Positions 1-13,335 are shown, counted from the stretch's first letter. The stretch is DNA of 64,000 nt from Nageia nagi (GCA_050084985.1 JBITNC010000001.1:111662001-111726000); one strand, 5' to 3'. Numbers and translations are program-made. The notes: generated from the sequence alone by a model not told the origin.

Positions 1-1640
1 GTTAAATGGGGTTGTTGAATATTGTAAATGTATGTTTATCGAAGATGAGTTAATGTTAGTTTTTATGGGTGACAAGGCTAGAGAAGCACCACAAAGATAT
101 GGCATCACTCATTTAGGTAATTATTTATAATTAATTAGTTAATTTATTAATAAGTAATACAAAAGTATTTTAATTTATAATTTGAAGCATAATTTCAATC
201 GATTTCCATCCAATATATGATTTTAGCAAAGTTGATCAATCAACAATCCTTATTGATGACTAAAGGCTCTAGAAATCTTCAAATTTTTGTGAGGAAGAAT
301 GGAGAGGTCCTAAAAGATGATAATAATAATAGTTTTGGTTTGAAAAATATAAATTTATATATTTATTAGAAGTATATTGATCATTTACTAATATGATTTT
401 GACTATTTTTGAAGTAAATTATTCTACAAATCTCTCTAGAATGCTGCAATAGAAGAATTTGCAAAAACCCTTGACAGGCCATGGAAGAAATAAGATGACT
501 TTGGTGTGTATTTGTTTTCATTTTTTGTGTCATTTTTTGGTATGGATGTTTTGCTTTTGTTAATTTAATATTTTAAGATACTAAAACTAATTTATGATAA
601 TTTGTATTTTAGTAGCAAAAAGGAGAATAATAACAAACTTAACACATGAATTTGGTGAAGGGTGGAGCATAAAGAAAGTGATCCAATAGACAGGCTTGAA
701 TCTAAAAAGGGTTAGAGATCATATCAAACAAAAAGTGATGAAACTTTCCCTTGACCAATGAACCCTAGCACAAAAACTTGTTGATGTACATAAGAAGGTA
801 TGGTTCAATATTATCATTCATATTTATTATTTGAACCTAATTAATTGATTATTTTAACATAATACTAATTAATTATATCATAATAAGGTTTGGAAGATGC
901 TACTTAAGAAAGTAGATGAGGAATAAAAAAGGAAAGGGCAAGGCTTAGAGACACCATAATAAAAAGTCTTGAAGCCTCAACTTGCCAAATTAGGATGCAA
1001 TATTATGCATTATGTGGTAAGTGGAGGGGCGAAGACTATGGAAGCATGATTTGTAAGTATATTTATTACATGAAATGATTTTAAATGATATAGGTAAATG
1101 GTTTTTAATATAGTACTAATTAAATTTTTTTTTATAGTTAAGAGATTTCAATTAGCTTCCTAATGTCAATGAATGCCAATATGACATCACATATGGTTAC
1201 CAAGCATTGAGGGACATGTTGAATGTTGGTATAAGTAATTTCAATTATTTTAATTAATAAAATCATATCATAAATTTATTGTTGATGATGCATATGTTTT
1301 TTAAATATGATTGTATGCACATTAATATTTATTTTCTTATTATTTGCAAGCATATATTGCATTATAGGAGGCAACATTGCATGGGGGTGCATCGGAGGAT
1401 TCACTGTCTACCCAAGATGTGAGATTCAATGATTTTTTTGAGGATGAGCTAGCACATCCTAGCAAGGAATACAATGAGCTAGCATTTTGACCTAGCAAGG
1501 GAGGGCATAGACATTATAATGGGTTAGGTGGTGTGTCATGTAGTGAGTTAGGTGGTGATCAATCAAGTGGTGGTAGTGAGTCTAAAGGTACAAAGTCTAG
1601 ATCTAGCAATGACATTAATATTGAGGATTAAAAGTTGTAT
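1..1640. other. Unassigned, decayed possibly coding-derived sequence
   Basis: I recognise no family here. Short stretches on the + strand read like former coding sequence, for example about 1-120 and a Ser/Gly-rich stretch at about 1370-1630 that runs to a stop. They are separated by AT-rich intron-like segments and in-frame stops. A decayed DNA-transposon ORF is possible but I cannot show it. Confidence 0.3.
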
Positions 1641-2400
1641 TATCATTTTGTACTCATGATGTGGATAGTACCGACATTGTATCATTTTTGAGATATCATG
1701 TGGATGTATTCACATAGAACTATATATCATTTTGAAGTATTTTTATGTATAGATGTATATCATTTTGGCATATTCAAACATCTATATGTATGCTATTTTG
1801 ATATATTTTGATGTGGATGTAATCATATTTTTGTCAATCCATATTTTTGGCATATAGATTTTAGAATGATTTATCATATTTTTTCCCATTTTTATTGTAT
1901 TTTTATGAATTTTTATTGGCATATTATTTTGGTGTACAATCACGTATCGTAATAGGTGTAGCATATGATTTGCATATTATTTTATTGTACAATTGATGAA
2001 ATAGGCATATTATTTTAGTGTATGATTACCATTTTATGAATATTTGTTTTTTACAATTTCTCAATAAAAATGATGCAGTTTTAGATGTAAAAAGTGACAT
2101 AATAGGTAAAAAAGGGATGAAAAAAAAGATCCTTTTGGACTCAAAAACTAGTACAATTTTATACCCCTTTAGACAATAAACAAGATGCAAGAAAATATCC
2201 TTTAGGATGCAAAATTAGATACCTTTAGATGAAAAAAATTGACATAAAAATTGTCTTTAAGGATGCAAAAAAGGATGCAACAAGTGAAAAAAAATGATGC
2301 AATTTTTGGCATGTAGTTTGCATCCTTTTTTGTGTCAAAAAAAATGGGAAAACATAAAAAAATTAAAATATTTTAGATGCAAAAAAAAAATACAAATCCC
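1641..2400. repeat. AT-rich low-complexity tract with recurring short motifs
   Basis: No gene is visible. At 1660-1990 the sequence keeps returning to variants of 'tatcattttg' and 'catatttttg'. At 2070-2400 it returns to 'gatgcaaaa'/'ggatgcaa' at irregular spacing, including an inverted copy near 2320. This looks like a decayed short-motif repeat rather than a clean tandem array. Confidence 0.45.
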
Positions 2401-3786
2401 TTTTTTGGTACTAGTGTTGGAAGCTTCACCCAAATAAGAATCCCCATAGAAAGAAAAAGTTTGAGAAGAAGAATGTTATAGTCACTAAGAGTGAAATTTT
2501 TGATGATAGTTATGAGGTAGATGAAGGAATTACTTTGGCTATAATTTAAAACATTGATAAGGATGTTGGATGCAATAATAAGAAAGAGAAATGTGAAGAG
2601 TAAGAGAAGATGCAACTCTTTCAAATCAAAATTCAACCAAAGAAAATTAGAATTAATTCAATATTTGGTCATGGTTCATAAGTGAACCTCATTATTGAAC
2701 ACTTTGTGAATAAGTTAAGGCTAAATATATATAACCATACTCATCCATATTCTATGGTATGGGTGAAAAAAAATTCTATTTTGCAAGTCATGAAATAATG
2801 TAAGTTGAATTTTATAATTAACAAATATTTCATTGATGTAGTGCCTTTTGATATTTGTGGTGTTGTGTTTAGAAATTCATATCTCTAAGAGAGATAAGTT
2901 ATTTATTTCAAGATATTGAACCAATATAGGTTGGTAAAATATGGAAAATCATATGATATTAATGCCCATAGGGGTTAAAAGAAAATAAAGTTAGTTATAG
3001 TAAGCCATGTAAAGAGAATCATTAATACTAGTAAGAGGTTTATCTTGGTAGTTATCAAATAAAATGTTGATAGTTTTCATAGACCAACATTACCACTATA
3101 GATACACTATATGCTAACATATATGTTGATGGAAATACCAACACTTAGGCCACACCAATTGTAATTTTAAAATTTATTTCATTAGTTCTTTGAGGTGTTT
3201 AATAATATGAAGGGATTTTCACCAAAAAGAAGTATTGAACATGAGATTCAATTATTTCCTAATTTTCCATTTCCTAATATTGGATTTTATAGATAATATA
3301 TAATAGAGTGTGAGGATATTAAGAAATAAATTTGGGATCTTTTATACTAATAAGTAATCATACCTAGTACCTCTCCATGTGGATCACTTGTGGTCATGGA
3401 CTAAAGAAGGATGGATATTGGAGGATGTGTGTTGATTATAAGGTATTAAAAAATCATGATAAAGAATAATTATCCATTACCTCATATTGATGATATTATG
3501 GATCAGTTGCAAAGGAAGTTTATTTTTTAATGTTTGATCTCAAGTATGGGTATCATCATGTAAGAATCAAGGAGGAGGATATTTAGAAGACAACTTTCAA
3601 GATAAGACAAGGTTTTTTTGACTAGCTTGTGTTACCTTTTGGACTTTGCATTACACCAACTATATTTATGAGAGAAATAAATGAAACTCTTCATTATTTC
3701 AATGATTTATTTATTATTGTATACTTAGATGATATTCTTGCATATAGTACTTCCCAAGATGAATACCTTGTGTATCTTAGATAAGT
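2400..3786 (+). pseudogene. Ty3/gypsy gag-end, protease and reverse transcriptase remnant
   Basis: Conceptual translation across several frames gives the end of gag (about 2430-2620), the protease and linker (about 2640-3060, including a piece reading PFDICGVV) and the N-terminal half of a Ty3/gypsy reverse transcriptase (about 3190-3786). Recognisable RT pieces are YPLPHIDDIMDQLQ (about 3475-3515) and a decayed YLDDIL catalytic box at about 3720-3740. Many stops and frameshifts make it non-functional. It stops abruptly at about 3786, in the region just after the catalytic box, where sequence homologous to the 36-38 kb dioxygenase gene begins. No LTRs or integrase are attached. Confidence 0.85.
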
Positions 3787-4640
3787 TCTAATCCATTCTC
3801 CTTGTATGTTATCCTCTTATGCTTATATACATATTTTCATATTACAAGTTTAAAACTAATTCATGGTTCTTATCCCATCACAAAAATGATATACATATGT
3901 ATACAATTTTCTTACAAAATCTTGCATAATTGCTCACCAAAATCACTCTTGCAAGCTTTGATTTGGATGTTAAGAATTACTATCAATCTGATTTTCAAGA
4001 GTCCATCCTATTTTTCAATCACTACAATTTTTATGGAAAATCAATAGATGAGGATGATTTCTTTCCTCATACAGATCACTAGGTGTTTACCATCATTTAC
4101 CAAGATAATAAGGGTGGTCTCTAGATATGATCAAAAGAAGGCTCATGATTGAACATAGAGCCTCTAACTTAAATCATTTATTATCAACATCAGTGACTCT
4201 TTTAATGTGAGTATGAATTAAAGCTATTGATCTAATATTTTATGGTGATCAAGTAATGATGGCGAGAATGAGTAAATGTAGGTATGGAGTGATGGAAAGT
4301 ATTGCAATGTATATGGAGCACCAAGTAGTCTATAGTGGTTGGGTATATCATATATCAATGGGTTATTTCATTATATTTATAAGTGAGAAAGAGTTTTGGA
4401 ATCCTCATAAATCAATGGACGATCACCATCTATGGTGTTATAGGCTTTTCAACCCCTCCCAAATGAAGTGTGAATCCTACGAGAGCCAACATTCTTAGGA
4501 AGAAAAGGCCACCTTCATTAACAGATACATGGGTGTGTAGATAATGAAGCTTGCTCAAAGAGAGAAATGATTATGAGTATGTCTAAGGTAGCTTCCTATA
4601 AGGAATATATATGTGAATTGCTTAAACATCAATAATGGAC
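3787..4640 (+). pseudogene. Truncated, decayed copy of the 2OG-Fe(II) dioxygenase gene at 36151-37379
   Basis: From about 3790 the sequence aligns by eye with 36540 onward: the start of intron 1, exon 2 (about 3910-4200), intron 2, and exon 3 (about 4280-4620). Exon 1 and the promoter are absent. Exon 2 still shows the Fe-ligand region (PHTDH at about 4065-4082) but is followed directly by a TAG, and several other stops interrupt it. The intron-1 acceptor CAG is lost. Exon 3 keeps one open stretch (4256-4498), then a stop and indels. Many differences from the intact gene are C to T or G to A, often where the intact gene has CG. The copy is a genomic duplicate, not a retrocopy, because intron and 3' flank are included. 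Confidence 0.9.
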
Positions 4641-5360
4641 CTTATGGAATCTTGTATTATATGAAAATTTATAGCTAATTAACATATAAATATTATAGAT
4701 AATGATAAGTTTATGGAATGTAAATATGAATTAAAATATTTAAAAAAATGTAAAAAAATATTAAATACAAAAGAGAGATGGTGTTTAATTAGTAATATTT
4801 ATTTTACTTTAATTTTTTTTCAATGTTGGTTGAAAATCAAGTATTAAAGTTGAATGGATTAGTAAATGCATTCTAATGAATTTGATACTTGTGATTTTTG
4901 ATGGGTGATCAAATTTTATATATTTTTTTCAAGTGATTGAAATGAAAATTACATAAATAAAAGTGTATTAATAAAAATTTAATTTAATATAATAATGTAA
5001 AAATATAAAAATATTATAGTAAAGATCATTGTAGAAATCTTAGAAATAAAAATTTGTATTAAGTGCTTGATAAATGTTAAAGGTTTATATTAGAGTTAAG
5101 GTTATACAAAGTGGTTATTTATTGTAAAGTTATAAAAATTTGGGATCTTAAATTTTGGAACTGGTTAAATTTTGTATCTCGGATTGAGAGCCAACTAGCC
5201 CAAAAAAATGAGATTAATTTTTTTCTTGGTTGGCTAGCTAGAATTTTATAATAAGTAAATTGTTTTAATTTTAAAATAGTTATTTATAACCCCTAACATT
5301 TTTGCATCTTGTTATCAATATATTATAAATAATTTTATTTTCATTTAATAAGACATATTA
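4641..5360. other. 3' flank of the duplicated dioxygenase copy
   Basis: No gene. The sequence continues to align with 37380-38050 downstream of the intact dioxygenase gene, for example at 4805-4990 and 5100-5340. The duplicated block therefore extends about 700 bp past the coding region. Confidence 0.8.
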
Positions 5361-7254
5361 TGAATGTATATACCAAAATGCAACTGTGAAATAGAAACAT
5401 ATCAAGTTCAACAAGTGTGTGATTTGTAATCATTGGACACTAGTATATGAAATACATCTCTTGTAAATGCTTGATATTCAACACTAAAAAAAGAAAGAAG
5501 CCTCTAATATATGCTTAAAATTACTAAATAACAAGCGATTGATAGCTACACAAGATGACCATATGTGTGATCACAAGACATATGAGTGTCTACATTATAA
5601 TAAGATAAGTGTCTTCATATAATGAGAAAAATATATCCTTATTAAAGAAAGCATATACATATAATAAGATGAGCATTTGGATTAGAAGATGAGTATTTGC
5701 ATATGACAAGATGAACATATACATATGATAAGATTAACATATACATATGATAATATTAACATATATATATGACAATATGAACATTTGTGTAGGGCACATC
5801 TCCTTCTATCTTTGCATGTAAACTTTTTTTTTTTTATTATTTCAATTAAATAATATTTTAATTTCACTAAAATCTTTCAATATCTTTAAGCTGCCATATT
5901 AAATAGCCATTTTTTTATAAAATGGTTTTAAAAAATCTAAAATATCATAATGTCCTCTACACAATTTTGAACTATTACTATCCCAAGTTTGAAACCATTT
6001 CACCAAAATTACATAATTATTTTTTTGGGTTCCCTCCCTATGCATAACCTTGAAAAGAATCATTAACAAGGTGATAAGAATAGAGAACAAGAGATCCTTT
6101 ATTATATAAGTCATTGATCCTTTCTTCATAGATTTAATGTTTAGAATAAGATGTTTTTCTATAGCTTAGTTAAATAAAAGAAATTCAATCTATGGGCTTT
6201 CCCTCGAAAAACTAATCCCATTGATCAAGATACTTTGACATAAATTATAACAGTTAAATTTTTTATATTGAAATAATAAAAGTAGTTCATCAACTAACTC
6301 TAACAACTACAATATAACAGAGGCACTATTTTAGGTGTTTATATTTCTACTTATTGAATTATGAATAGTATTAAAGTAGAATCCTTATTCATTTTTCAAG
6401 GAAATAAATAAATAACTAGTATGGATACTTATTTAGTAAATCTATAAAGCATAGTTAAAAATAAAATATTTAGAATATGAATTTTTGAAAGAAACTCAAG
6501 AGATGGTTGAGGATCGAACATACATAAATGTACTTGAGATCGTCGGGCATAAAAAAATAGTAAATTTCAATAAGGATATAATAATATGATAATAAAATAT
6601 TGATACAAGTATAAAAATTATATTAAAAAATAATATTATGATGCAAAATAATGTAGGAACTTTCATAAACCTTTATGATGTTTCAAAGTAATATATGAAG
6701 GGTGTTCTAGATGATACATGTGAGAAATTACCTAGAATTTTTAAGACTAAAAATTATTGAGCATTATCTAAAGAATATTGTAATATTCATAAGAATATAT
6801 TTTAAGAAAATATATTATCAAAAAAATATTATAATATGTTTAGAAGATATTATAGCAGTTAGTAATTTTGATAATAATGTGTACAAGCAAGTTATCATAC
6901 TTTTGGGTTTATTTCATATATTGTTATTAAAATCACCAAACTTAGGAGGGATTTACCTTCAATAGCTACTAGATTATATTATTTAAAACTAAATTATTTA
7001 TGATAGCTTAATGACCAAGTCAATTAGATTTAAATTTACCTTTTAATGTATTATATATATATGAATTTCTAATTTTCCATGAGTATCATGTATCTTAGTT
7101 AAAATTTTCTTTTTCAATCATTATGTATCATTTATAATTTCTTATGATGTATATTAAGTGTGCAGCAGTGGAGCTAGAAGCATAGCAGTGGTGCTATATT
7201 ATTGATATGATTGACATGTAAATGTTAGTATTTAGAAATGTAAAAAGACATATT
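5361..7254. other. AT-rich stretch without recognisable genes
   Basis: Apart from the short tandem repeat at 5700-5787 I see no supported gene. The open frames here, such as 6711-6965 (+) and 5899-6129 (-), are composed of AT-driven residues and match nothing I recognise. The 3' LTR expected for the minus-strand gypsy element to the right is not apparent. Confidence 0.6.
5700..5787. repeat. Four-unit 22-bp tandem repeat
   Basis: Imperfect copies of a 22-bp unit starting 'catatgataagattaac' follow head to tail (5700, 5722, 5744, 5766). Looser relatives precede them from about 5650. Confidence 0.7.
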
Positions 7255-7269
7255 TGCATGAAAAAGAGG

Positions 7270-8270
7270 TTATACATAAAACTTTTTTATATGCATGACA
7301 TTCATTGGATTATGTTCATCTTTACCTTCGATTATAGATAGTTTATATGCACCTTTTTCATAATTTGCTATGAAAATGTAAGGACCTATCAAGTTAGTTT
7401 TGAACTTACCCTTCTTTTCATTTTCAAGCACTTTAGTGTTGGTAATATTTTCTTTTAAGATAAGGTCACCTATCTTGAACTCTTTAGGGATTATATTTTT
7501 GCTATAGCCTCATCAAATTCTAGAATGATATGCATGAAGGTGTTTTAGAGCATTAACCCTTTTCTCATTTAGGACCTTTAGTTGGGATAATCTAGCCTTT
7601 CATCTATCTTCATTAGGAATGAGATCATATAACGATACAAAAAGTGATGGGATTTCTTGCTCTAATGGGACCACAACTTCATATCCATACATTAGGTAAA
7701 AGGGAGTCTCACCTACAAAAGTTATAATGCTAGTACTATATGCCCATAAAGCATAAGGGATTTGTTCATGCCAATCTTTACCATGTTGTGCAATAGTTTT
7801 GGATAGGATACTCTTTATGACCTTATTTGATGCTTCATCTTAACCATTACCTTGGGGATAATAAGGTGAAGAAAATTTTCTTTCAATATGATATTTTACA
7901 CAAAAATATCTAATTTCATTACCTTTAAAGCTAGGACCATTATCCATAAATAATTTAGAAGCCACACCATATCTAGAAATGATATATTCAACAAGAAAAT
8001 CAATAATTTTACCTTCTTTTTTTGAATTCATAGTTATGGCCTCCACCCATTTAGTGAAGTATTCTTACAATATTCTATAGCTATAATGATAAAATTATAT
8101 CCATCTCTTGAAACAAGGTTAATTTTTATAGTAAAATCAAGTTCCCAAATAGAAAATGGCCAAGGAGTTACAATAGAATGAAAATCATGAGAAGGAAAAG
8201 GTTGAAGTCTAGCATTCTCTTGACATTGCTCATGTTTTCTAACATGCAATTCATAATATTCAAGCATAGA
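7270..8270 (-). pseudogene. Integrase of the Tat-like gypsy element
   Basis: The catalytic core is spread over two overlapping frames. One (8267-8034) contains WELDFTIKINLVSRDGYNFI, and the other (8046-7840) contains FMDNGPSFKG and PYYPQGNG, which carry the second Asp and approach the Glu of the DDE triad. The C-terminal part (about 7450-7270) still reads as the usual KGKFK...GPY...GAYKL...HIKK pattern. The frame change near 8040 and other stops disable it. An upstream zinc-binding region is poorly preserved. Confidence 0.85.
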
Positions 8271-8832
8271 AGGCCAATAATAACCTAGTCAAAGCAATTT
8301 TTGATCAAATAAATTTACCATTAAAGTGACCACCACATTTACCATGATGAGACTGATGAAGTACCATTTCTATTTCATTCCTCATTAGACACCTAAGGAG
8401 AGTACCATCAAAAGATCTTCTATATATCAAATCACCAATAATGACATGTTTTATAGCTAGCTTTTTAAGTCTAATTGTAGTATTATTTTCAAAAGTAATA
8501 GGGATAATACTATTTTTAATATAATTGAAAACATCTTGATACCACTCACATTCATTGATACAAATTACTTAAAAACAATGATCTTTAATGAAATTTTGAA
8601 CATCATACTCATGATAATGCTTACCAATGTTTTTGATTATGAGGATGGTTTCTTCATATTCTATGTTAATAGGGGATAGGAAAACAACACTAGCCATAAC
8701 ATCAACATACCTATTTGAGGAGATTTTCTACATTTCCTTGTATGGTTGCAACTTTGGATCCTTAGTGTTGTATATGTTGGACACTTGCTTTGTTATTAAT
8801 TGAGAATCACCAAATATATTTATTCTTTTCAC

Positions 8833-9066
8833 TTATAAAAGTATTATAGCCTTCAAACCTAAGATAAGAGCCTCATACTCTACCATGTTGTTGATAAAAT
8901 CAAAACTTAAATGATAAGACACAGGGATAACATCATCGTGAGGATTGATGAAGATAATTATTACCCTAGATCTATGAATGCACTTTGAACTATCAAAGTA
9001 TAATGTACACTCTTCGTATTCTATGAAGCCAACAAAAATATTAGGAAAATCATGTTCATCACCCAA
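8833..9066 (-). pseudogene. RNase H domain (Tat-type) of the gypsy element
   Basis: An open stretch includes CTLYFDSSKC near its start and NNMVEYEALILGLKA near its end. These match the first Asp and the Glu-containing helix of the additional, archaeal-type RNase H found in Tat-lineage gypsy elements. Only a fragment is open. The RT-RNase H connection at 9070-9790 is recognisable only in patches. Confidence 0.8.
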
Positions 9067-9789
9067 ATAGAGGTGCTAGAATCCAATGATAGCACTAGCA
9101 TTGCAGGTGGTTTGATGGTCCACTTCATCCAAAAATTCTTCTTATGTCTATGATACTTCATTTCATGGATGGTTAGTGATGAAGTTTGCTATAGCTTATC
9201 CTTTAATTAATTTCAAAGTGATAAAAGACCAAATCAAATTCTTGAAGCAACAATACCCATTACATAGCTCTTCTAGAGAGGTAGGATTTGGAAATGAGAT
9301 ATATGAGTGGATCAACTTGAGATATTACATATGTTGTGTTGCCAACCATATAATGCCTTAACTTTTTAGTTGATAAGACTATTGCAAATCACATATTTTT
9401 TATTGTAGTATACCTTGTATCATAATCAAGCAAAGTCTTACTGATGTAGTAAATTACACTTTCCTTATTGTTGTCATCTTTCTAAGCTAGCATTGCCCCT
9501 ACGAAATTCATGGTTTCTAAAACATAAAGTAATAAGATCTTTTTTGAATTATAAGGGGCTATCATAGTGAGGTACCATTTTATGTTATCTAAATATTTTG
9601 ACACTTGTCATCCCAAATGAATTTCTCACTCTTCTTCAAGAAGTGAGAAAAAGGATCATATCTACTAATTGAGCAATGAACCTTCCAATTGCTTGCAATT
9701 TACCATAAAGGCTCCTTAAGTATTTCAAATTTTATGGAGGTGATAAATCAATAATGGCTATAAATTTCTTAGGATCCACCTTAATTCCT

Positions 9790-10520
9790 CTTCATGATAC
9801 AATGAAATCAAGCATTTTACTTGATGATAACCTAAATGCACATTTTTGAGGTTTTAACTTCAACTTGTACTCTCTTATTCTTTGAAATATTTTCCTCAAA
9901 TATGAAATGTGATCATCTTTAGTTTTAGATTTGGCTAAAATATCATCAACATACACCTTAAGATAGTCATGTATCATATCATAGAACATGCTCACCATGT
10001 CTCTTTGATAAGTTACACTTGATTATTTAAACCAAAAGGCATAAATACCCAATAAAATGTACCCCAAGGAGTAACAAAGGCTATATTATGTTGTTCCTTA
10101 TTGTTGATCCTTATTTTGTTGTAAGTAGGAAAACCATCCATGAAAGATAAAATATCATGGCTTGTTGTTGAATCTACAATCATATCAATGTTAGGAAAAG
10201 GAAAGGTATCTTTAGGATATGCCTGGTTTATATCCATGAAATATATAAAATATCTTATCTCACCATTAGGCTTAGGTACAAGAATAATTGTAGAAATCTA
10301 AAGAGAATAGTCAATAGGAATAATGAAACCAACAACAAGATATTTTCCAATTTCCTTTTTAATAGCAAGAGCTACCTTGGGATGCATTTTTTAAGGTTTT
10401 TGCTGAATAAGATTAACATCTTCATTGATAACTAGGTTATGAATGATAAAATGAGGATCAATACCAAGCATATAAAAATAAGACTAGGAAAATACATAAC
10501 AAAACTCTTCTAATAGTAGG
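9790..10520 (-). pseudogene. Reverse transcriptase of the Tat-like gypsy element
   Basis: Two open stretches in different frames cover the RT. The upstream one (10237-10013) has the MDINQAYPKDTFPFPNID region and the fold around SFMDGFPTYNKI. The downstream one (9998-9792) has KVYVDDILAKS with the catalytic DD. A frameshift lies between them near 10005. The 10260-10520 part is a more decayed N-terminal region. Confidence 0.88.
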
Positions 10521-11542
10521 TGGTACCTTTCTTATTCTTCCAAAGTTAACCAAGCTCCTATTTTAATCAATCATGTGTCCTCTTGGGTATTGATATTTAC
10601 TTCTACTATTTCCTCACTAAGGTAGGATATTTCATCATTAAGTTGGGGAGGCATAGGAAATGCCCCCAGTCCTATGATGTATACATAATATATGTAGACC
10701 TTCATACCAAAGTAAGCCTAATGTCATTAGAAACTTGCTGCAAGGCTTTTCTCACTAGACCTAGGGAACTCAATCCATGCTCCCAACTTTTCTAAGATAA
10801 CATCATCATTATAAAAAATATCCACTCAAATTAGAACCATATGAGGTAAGAATGGATATGCATAGTAAGCCTATAATTACTCTATGAGAACATGCATCAT
10901 GGTATAATGCAACAATTCATCCAAAATATCCCTGGTGTAGCCTTAACTACTGCTATTAATTTGCTAACTAATGAAAGTCAATGGTTTGATATATGTGGAA
11001 GCATCAAATATAATCCCATTTGTTCTCTTATGCTAACCTTCATTGGGATAGGCTCTATGATACCATACTCATTCTTACCTAATCCTTTTCCACCATCTTA
11101 GTATTTTTGCATATAATGGTTAGCAAAAGTAGAATCAAAACTATTAAAATACAAACTTACCTTACTAAATGGAGTTTGAGAAATAGGTACCATACTATTG
11201 ATAATTAATTGACTTTTTTCATCATTTTTATGATACAGGTCTTGAACATTTTTAATAGGATCAATCTCCTCCTTAGGAATGGAGTGATGATGCTCAATTT
11301 CATCCTCATCCAAGCAATGATGTTGGGTTTCAAGTATAGAAAGTGTTCATCCAAGTTATCTAAAGTTCTTTTAGATATCAATATCTAGGATTTTGTATGT
11401 CCCCATCCTTATGTCTTGCTAGCTAAATATTTGTTATAGGTGTTAGATTGGTCACCTCATCTTCAACCAATTCATGAGGTAACCAAAACCTTTCAGCTAC
11501 TTGACATACATCTATGGGATTATTTTTTACATGAATAGTGAC
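10521..11542 (-). pseudogene. PR-RT linker of the gypsy element, no recognisable domain
   Basis: This is internal sequence between the protease and RT of the minus-strand gypsy element. One short open stretch (11313-11098) is acidic and low in complexity, which is common in the linker of Tat elements. The open frames on the + strand here are shadows. Confidence 0.5.
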
Positions 11543-11959
11543 CTACTTTCTTTTGTGCATAAACTTGATTGAATGATGTAAGGTATTCATGACATTCCTA
11601 ATCTTATGAATCCATAGCCTTCTAAGGAAAAAAATATATGGTAGATTTATTTGAAAAACATAAACCTTTTGATCAATAGATTTACCACTTACTTCAATAG
11701 GCATAGTGACATAACTAATGCATTCCCTTTGAGTATTATCAAACCCTTTTATGCTAATTATTGTTCTTTTCATTTTCGCATAAATGGAAGGAAAATATTT
11801 TTGCAATAAATTGGCTAAACAAATATTGAAATTTGACCCAATAATGATCATTACTTTTTTAACATCCTGAATGCTATCAATATTAACATGAATATATAGT
11901 CCTAAATTATTTTCAATGACATCCTCACTAGGAAATTCATTATCTTGAAAATAAAGCAT
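11543..11959 (-). pseudogene. Retroviral-type aspartic protease region of the gypsy element
   Basis: A 138-codon open stretch includes YVTMPIEVSGKSIDQKVYVF followed by a decayed LLGRPWIH-like block (FLRRLWIHKIRNVMNTLHHS). This is the usual end of the Tat-lineage protease. The catalytic D-[ST]-G cannot be seen with confidence, so this is the C-terminal part. Confidence 0.75.
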
Positions 11960-12599
11960 GTTTCATATTAAAGTAGTGTCAAGATTAGCTACTGACTCAA
12001 TAAATTTAGCCATAGGAATATCTACATCAACTTCAATTTTCTTAAGCATATAAAATAAAGAATTTCTATGATTAATTGATAATTACAAGAGTTTGAAAAT
12101 ACTTATCTTGGAATGTGTTACCTTTAGTTTCTCAAGGAGTTGTTATGGACTGGAATTGTGAGGGACCTTTGTTCTTTCTATAATGGCTAGATTGATGTTC
12201 CCTCTAGGCCTTCCTCTCCTAATGATGTTGCATAGTTCTTCATTAAAAATGACATTGGCTGAAAGTTATTTTATTTCTTTTGAGTCAACTACATGGGTAT
12301 CATACTAGATTTTTCCATCATCTAACAGTTTTTGCAATGCAAAACCATGGAAGAGTTTATCTTATGACCTTTAACCTTATGAAAATCACAAAATTTTGCT
12401 TCATTGTACCAAATAAGTTTATCATCATGAGGATCTAGGTCCTGTTTAGGACTAGGTTTGATAAGTCCCTTCTATAGGCAATCCTTAAACATCATAATAG
12501 GAGCTAAAGGAAACCAATTATTCTTCTTGAATTGTTGTTTTTCTTCACTCTTTTATCTTTCTTTGTACGATGGCTCTTCTATGGCATAAACCTCTTTAT

Positions 12600-13290
12600 T
12601 TTATTTTTTCTAATATCTTGTTTAGGATTTATGTTATGTACAAACATGGATATGACATGGTTTTCTAACAAGGGTTTAGGGATCATGCTCTAAATGTTTT
12701 GAAATCATTAGGTAAAATTTATCAAATCTTTCATTTGAATCTTGAATAGCATTAACTAGATCTAAAACTATCATTTGTTTAGGAGCATAATATTTGAAAT
12801 GGATATAAAATTTCAAAATGAGCTATGCATAACAATTAATGGATTTGTTGGGTAAAGAAAAGTACCAATTTAGCGCACTACCTCAAAATGTTGTAGGTAG
12901 ATATTTAGCCATCAGATTATCATTGACCCCAAATTTCAACTTGAACTTCATTTTCAAAGCCTTGATATGAGCCATAGGATCTCCCTCACCATTATATGTG
13001 TCAAAAATAAGTTCTACTTGCAAAATAGGTGCCCTTGTGCTATGAATCTCAATACATAATGTATTTAAATATCTAGACATGGGTGGAAGGGCACCAATAA
13101 ATGGATGGTTTTCCATAATGTTAGAGGCATCACTTCGCTCTTCATTTTCATAAAGCATCTTCTTTAGATTAGCTTTGGTAGCCTCATCAAAGACATTGAC
13201 CATTGCAAGAAAATTTATGGGTTCCATTTTTGAAATACTTGGCAAATTGATATTAGTCTTATCAAAAACCTTAGGGTTTTGATGCAACTA
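12600..13290 (-). pseudogene. Gag of the Tat-like gypsy element
   Basis: An open stretch (13287-12883) contains LIFDTYNGEGDPMAHIKALK, the start of the conserved retrotransposon gag domain. After a stop, the same frame continues with a GSALNWYFSLPNKSI-type segment (about 12880-12830). The gag ends in decayed sequence toward 12600. The 11960-12600 interval is the decayed gag-protease spacer. Confidence 0.8.
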
Positions 13291-13320
13291 GTAAAGGATA
13301 TAGTGATGTATTGAAAAGAA

Positions 13321-13335
13321 ATCGGGTCCACCAAT
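13321..13335 (-). promoter_or_regulatory. Primer-binding-site region of the gypsy element
   Basis: Immediately inside the 5' LTR the minus strand reads attggtggacccgat. This sits where a tRNA primer binding site is expected. I do not assign the tRNA. Confidence 0.5.

Noticed and set aside
6711-6965. 84-codon plus-strand open frame
   Set aside because: Composition is Ile/Tyr/Asn/Lys as expected from AT-rich non-coding DNA, with no motif or neighbour to support it.
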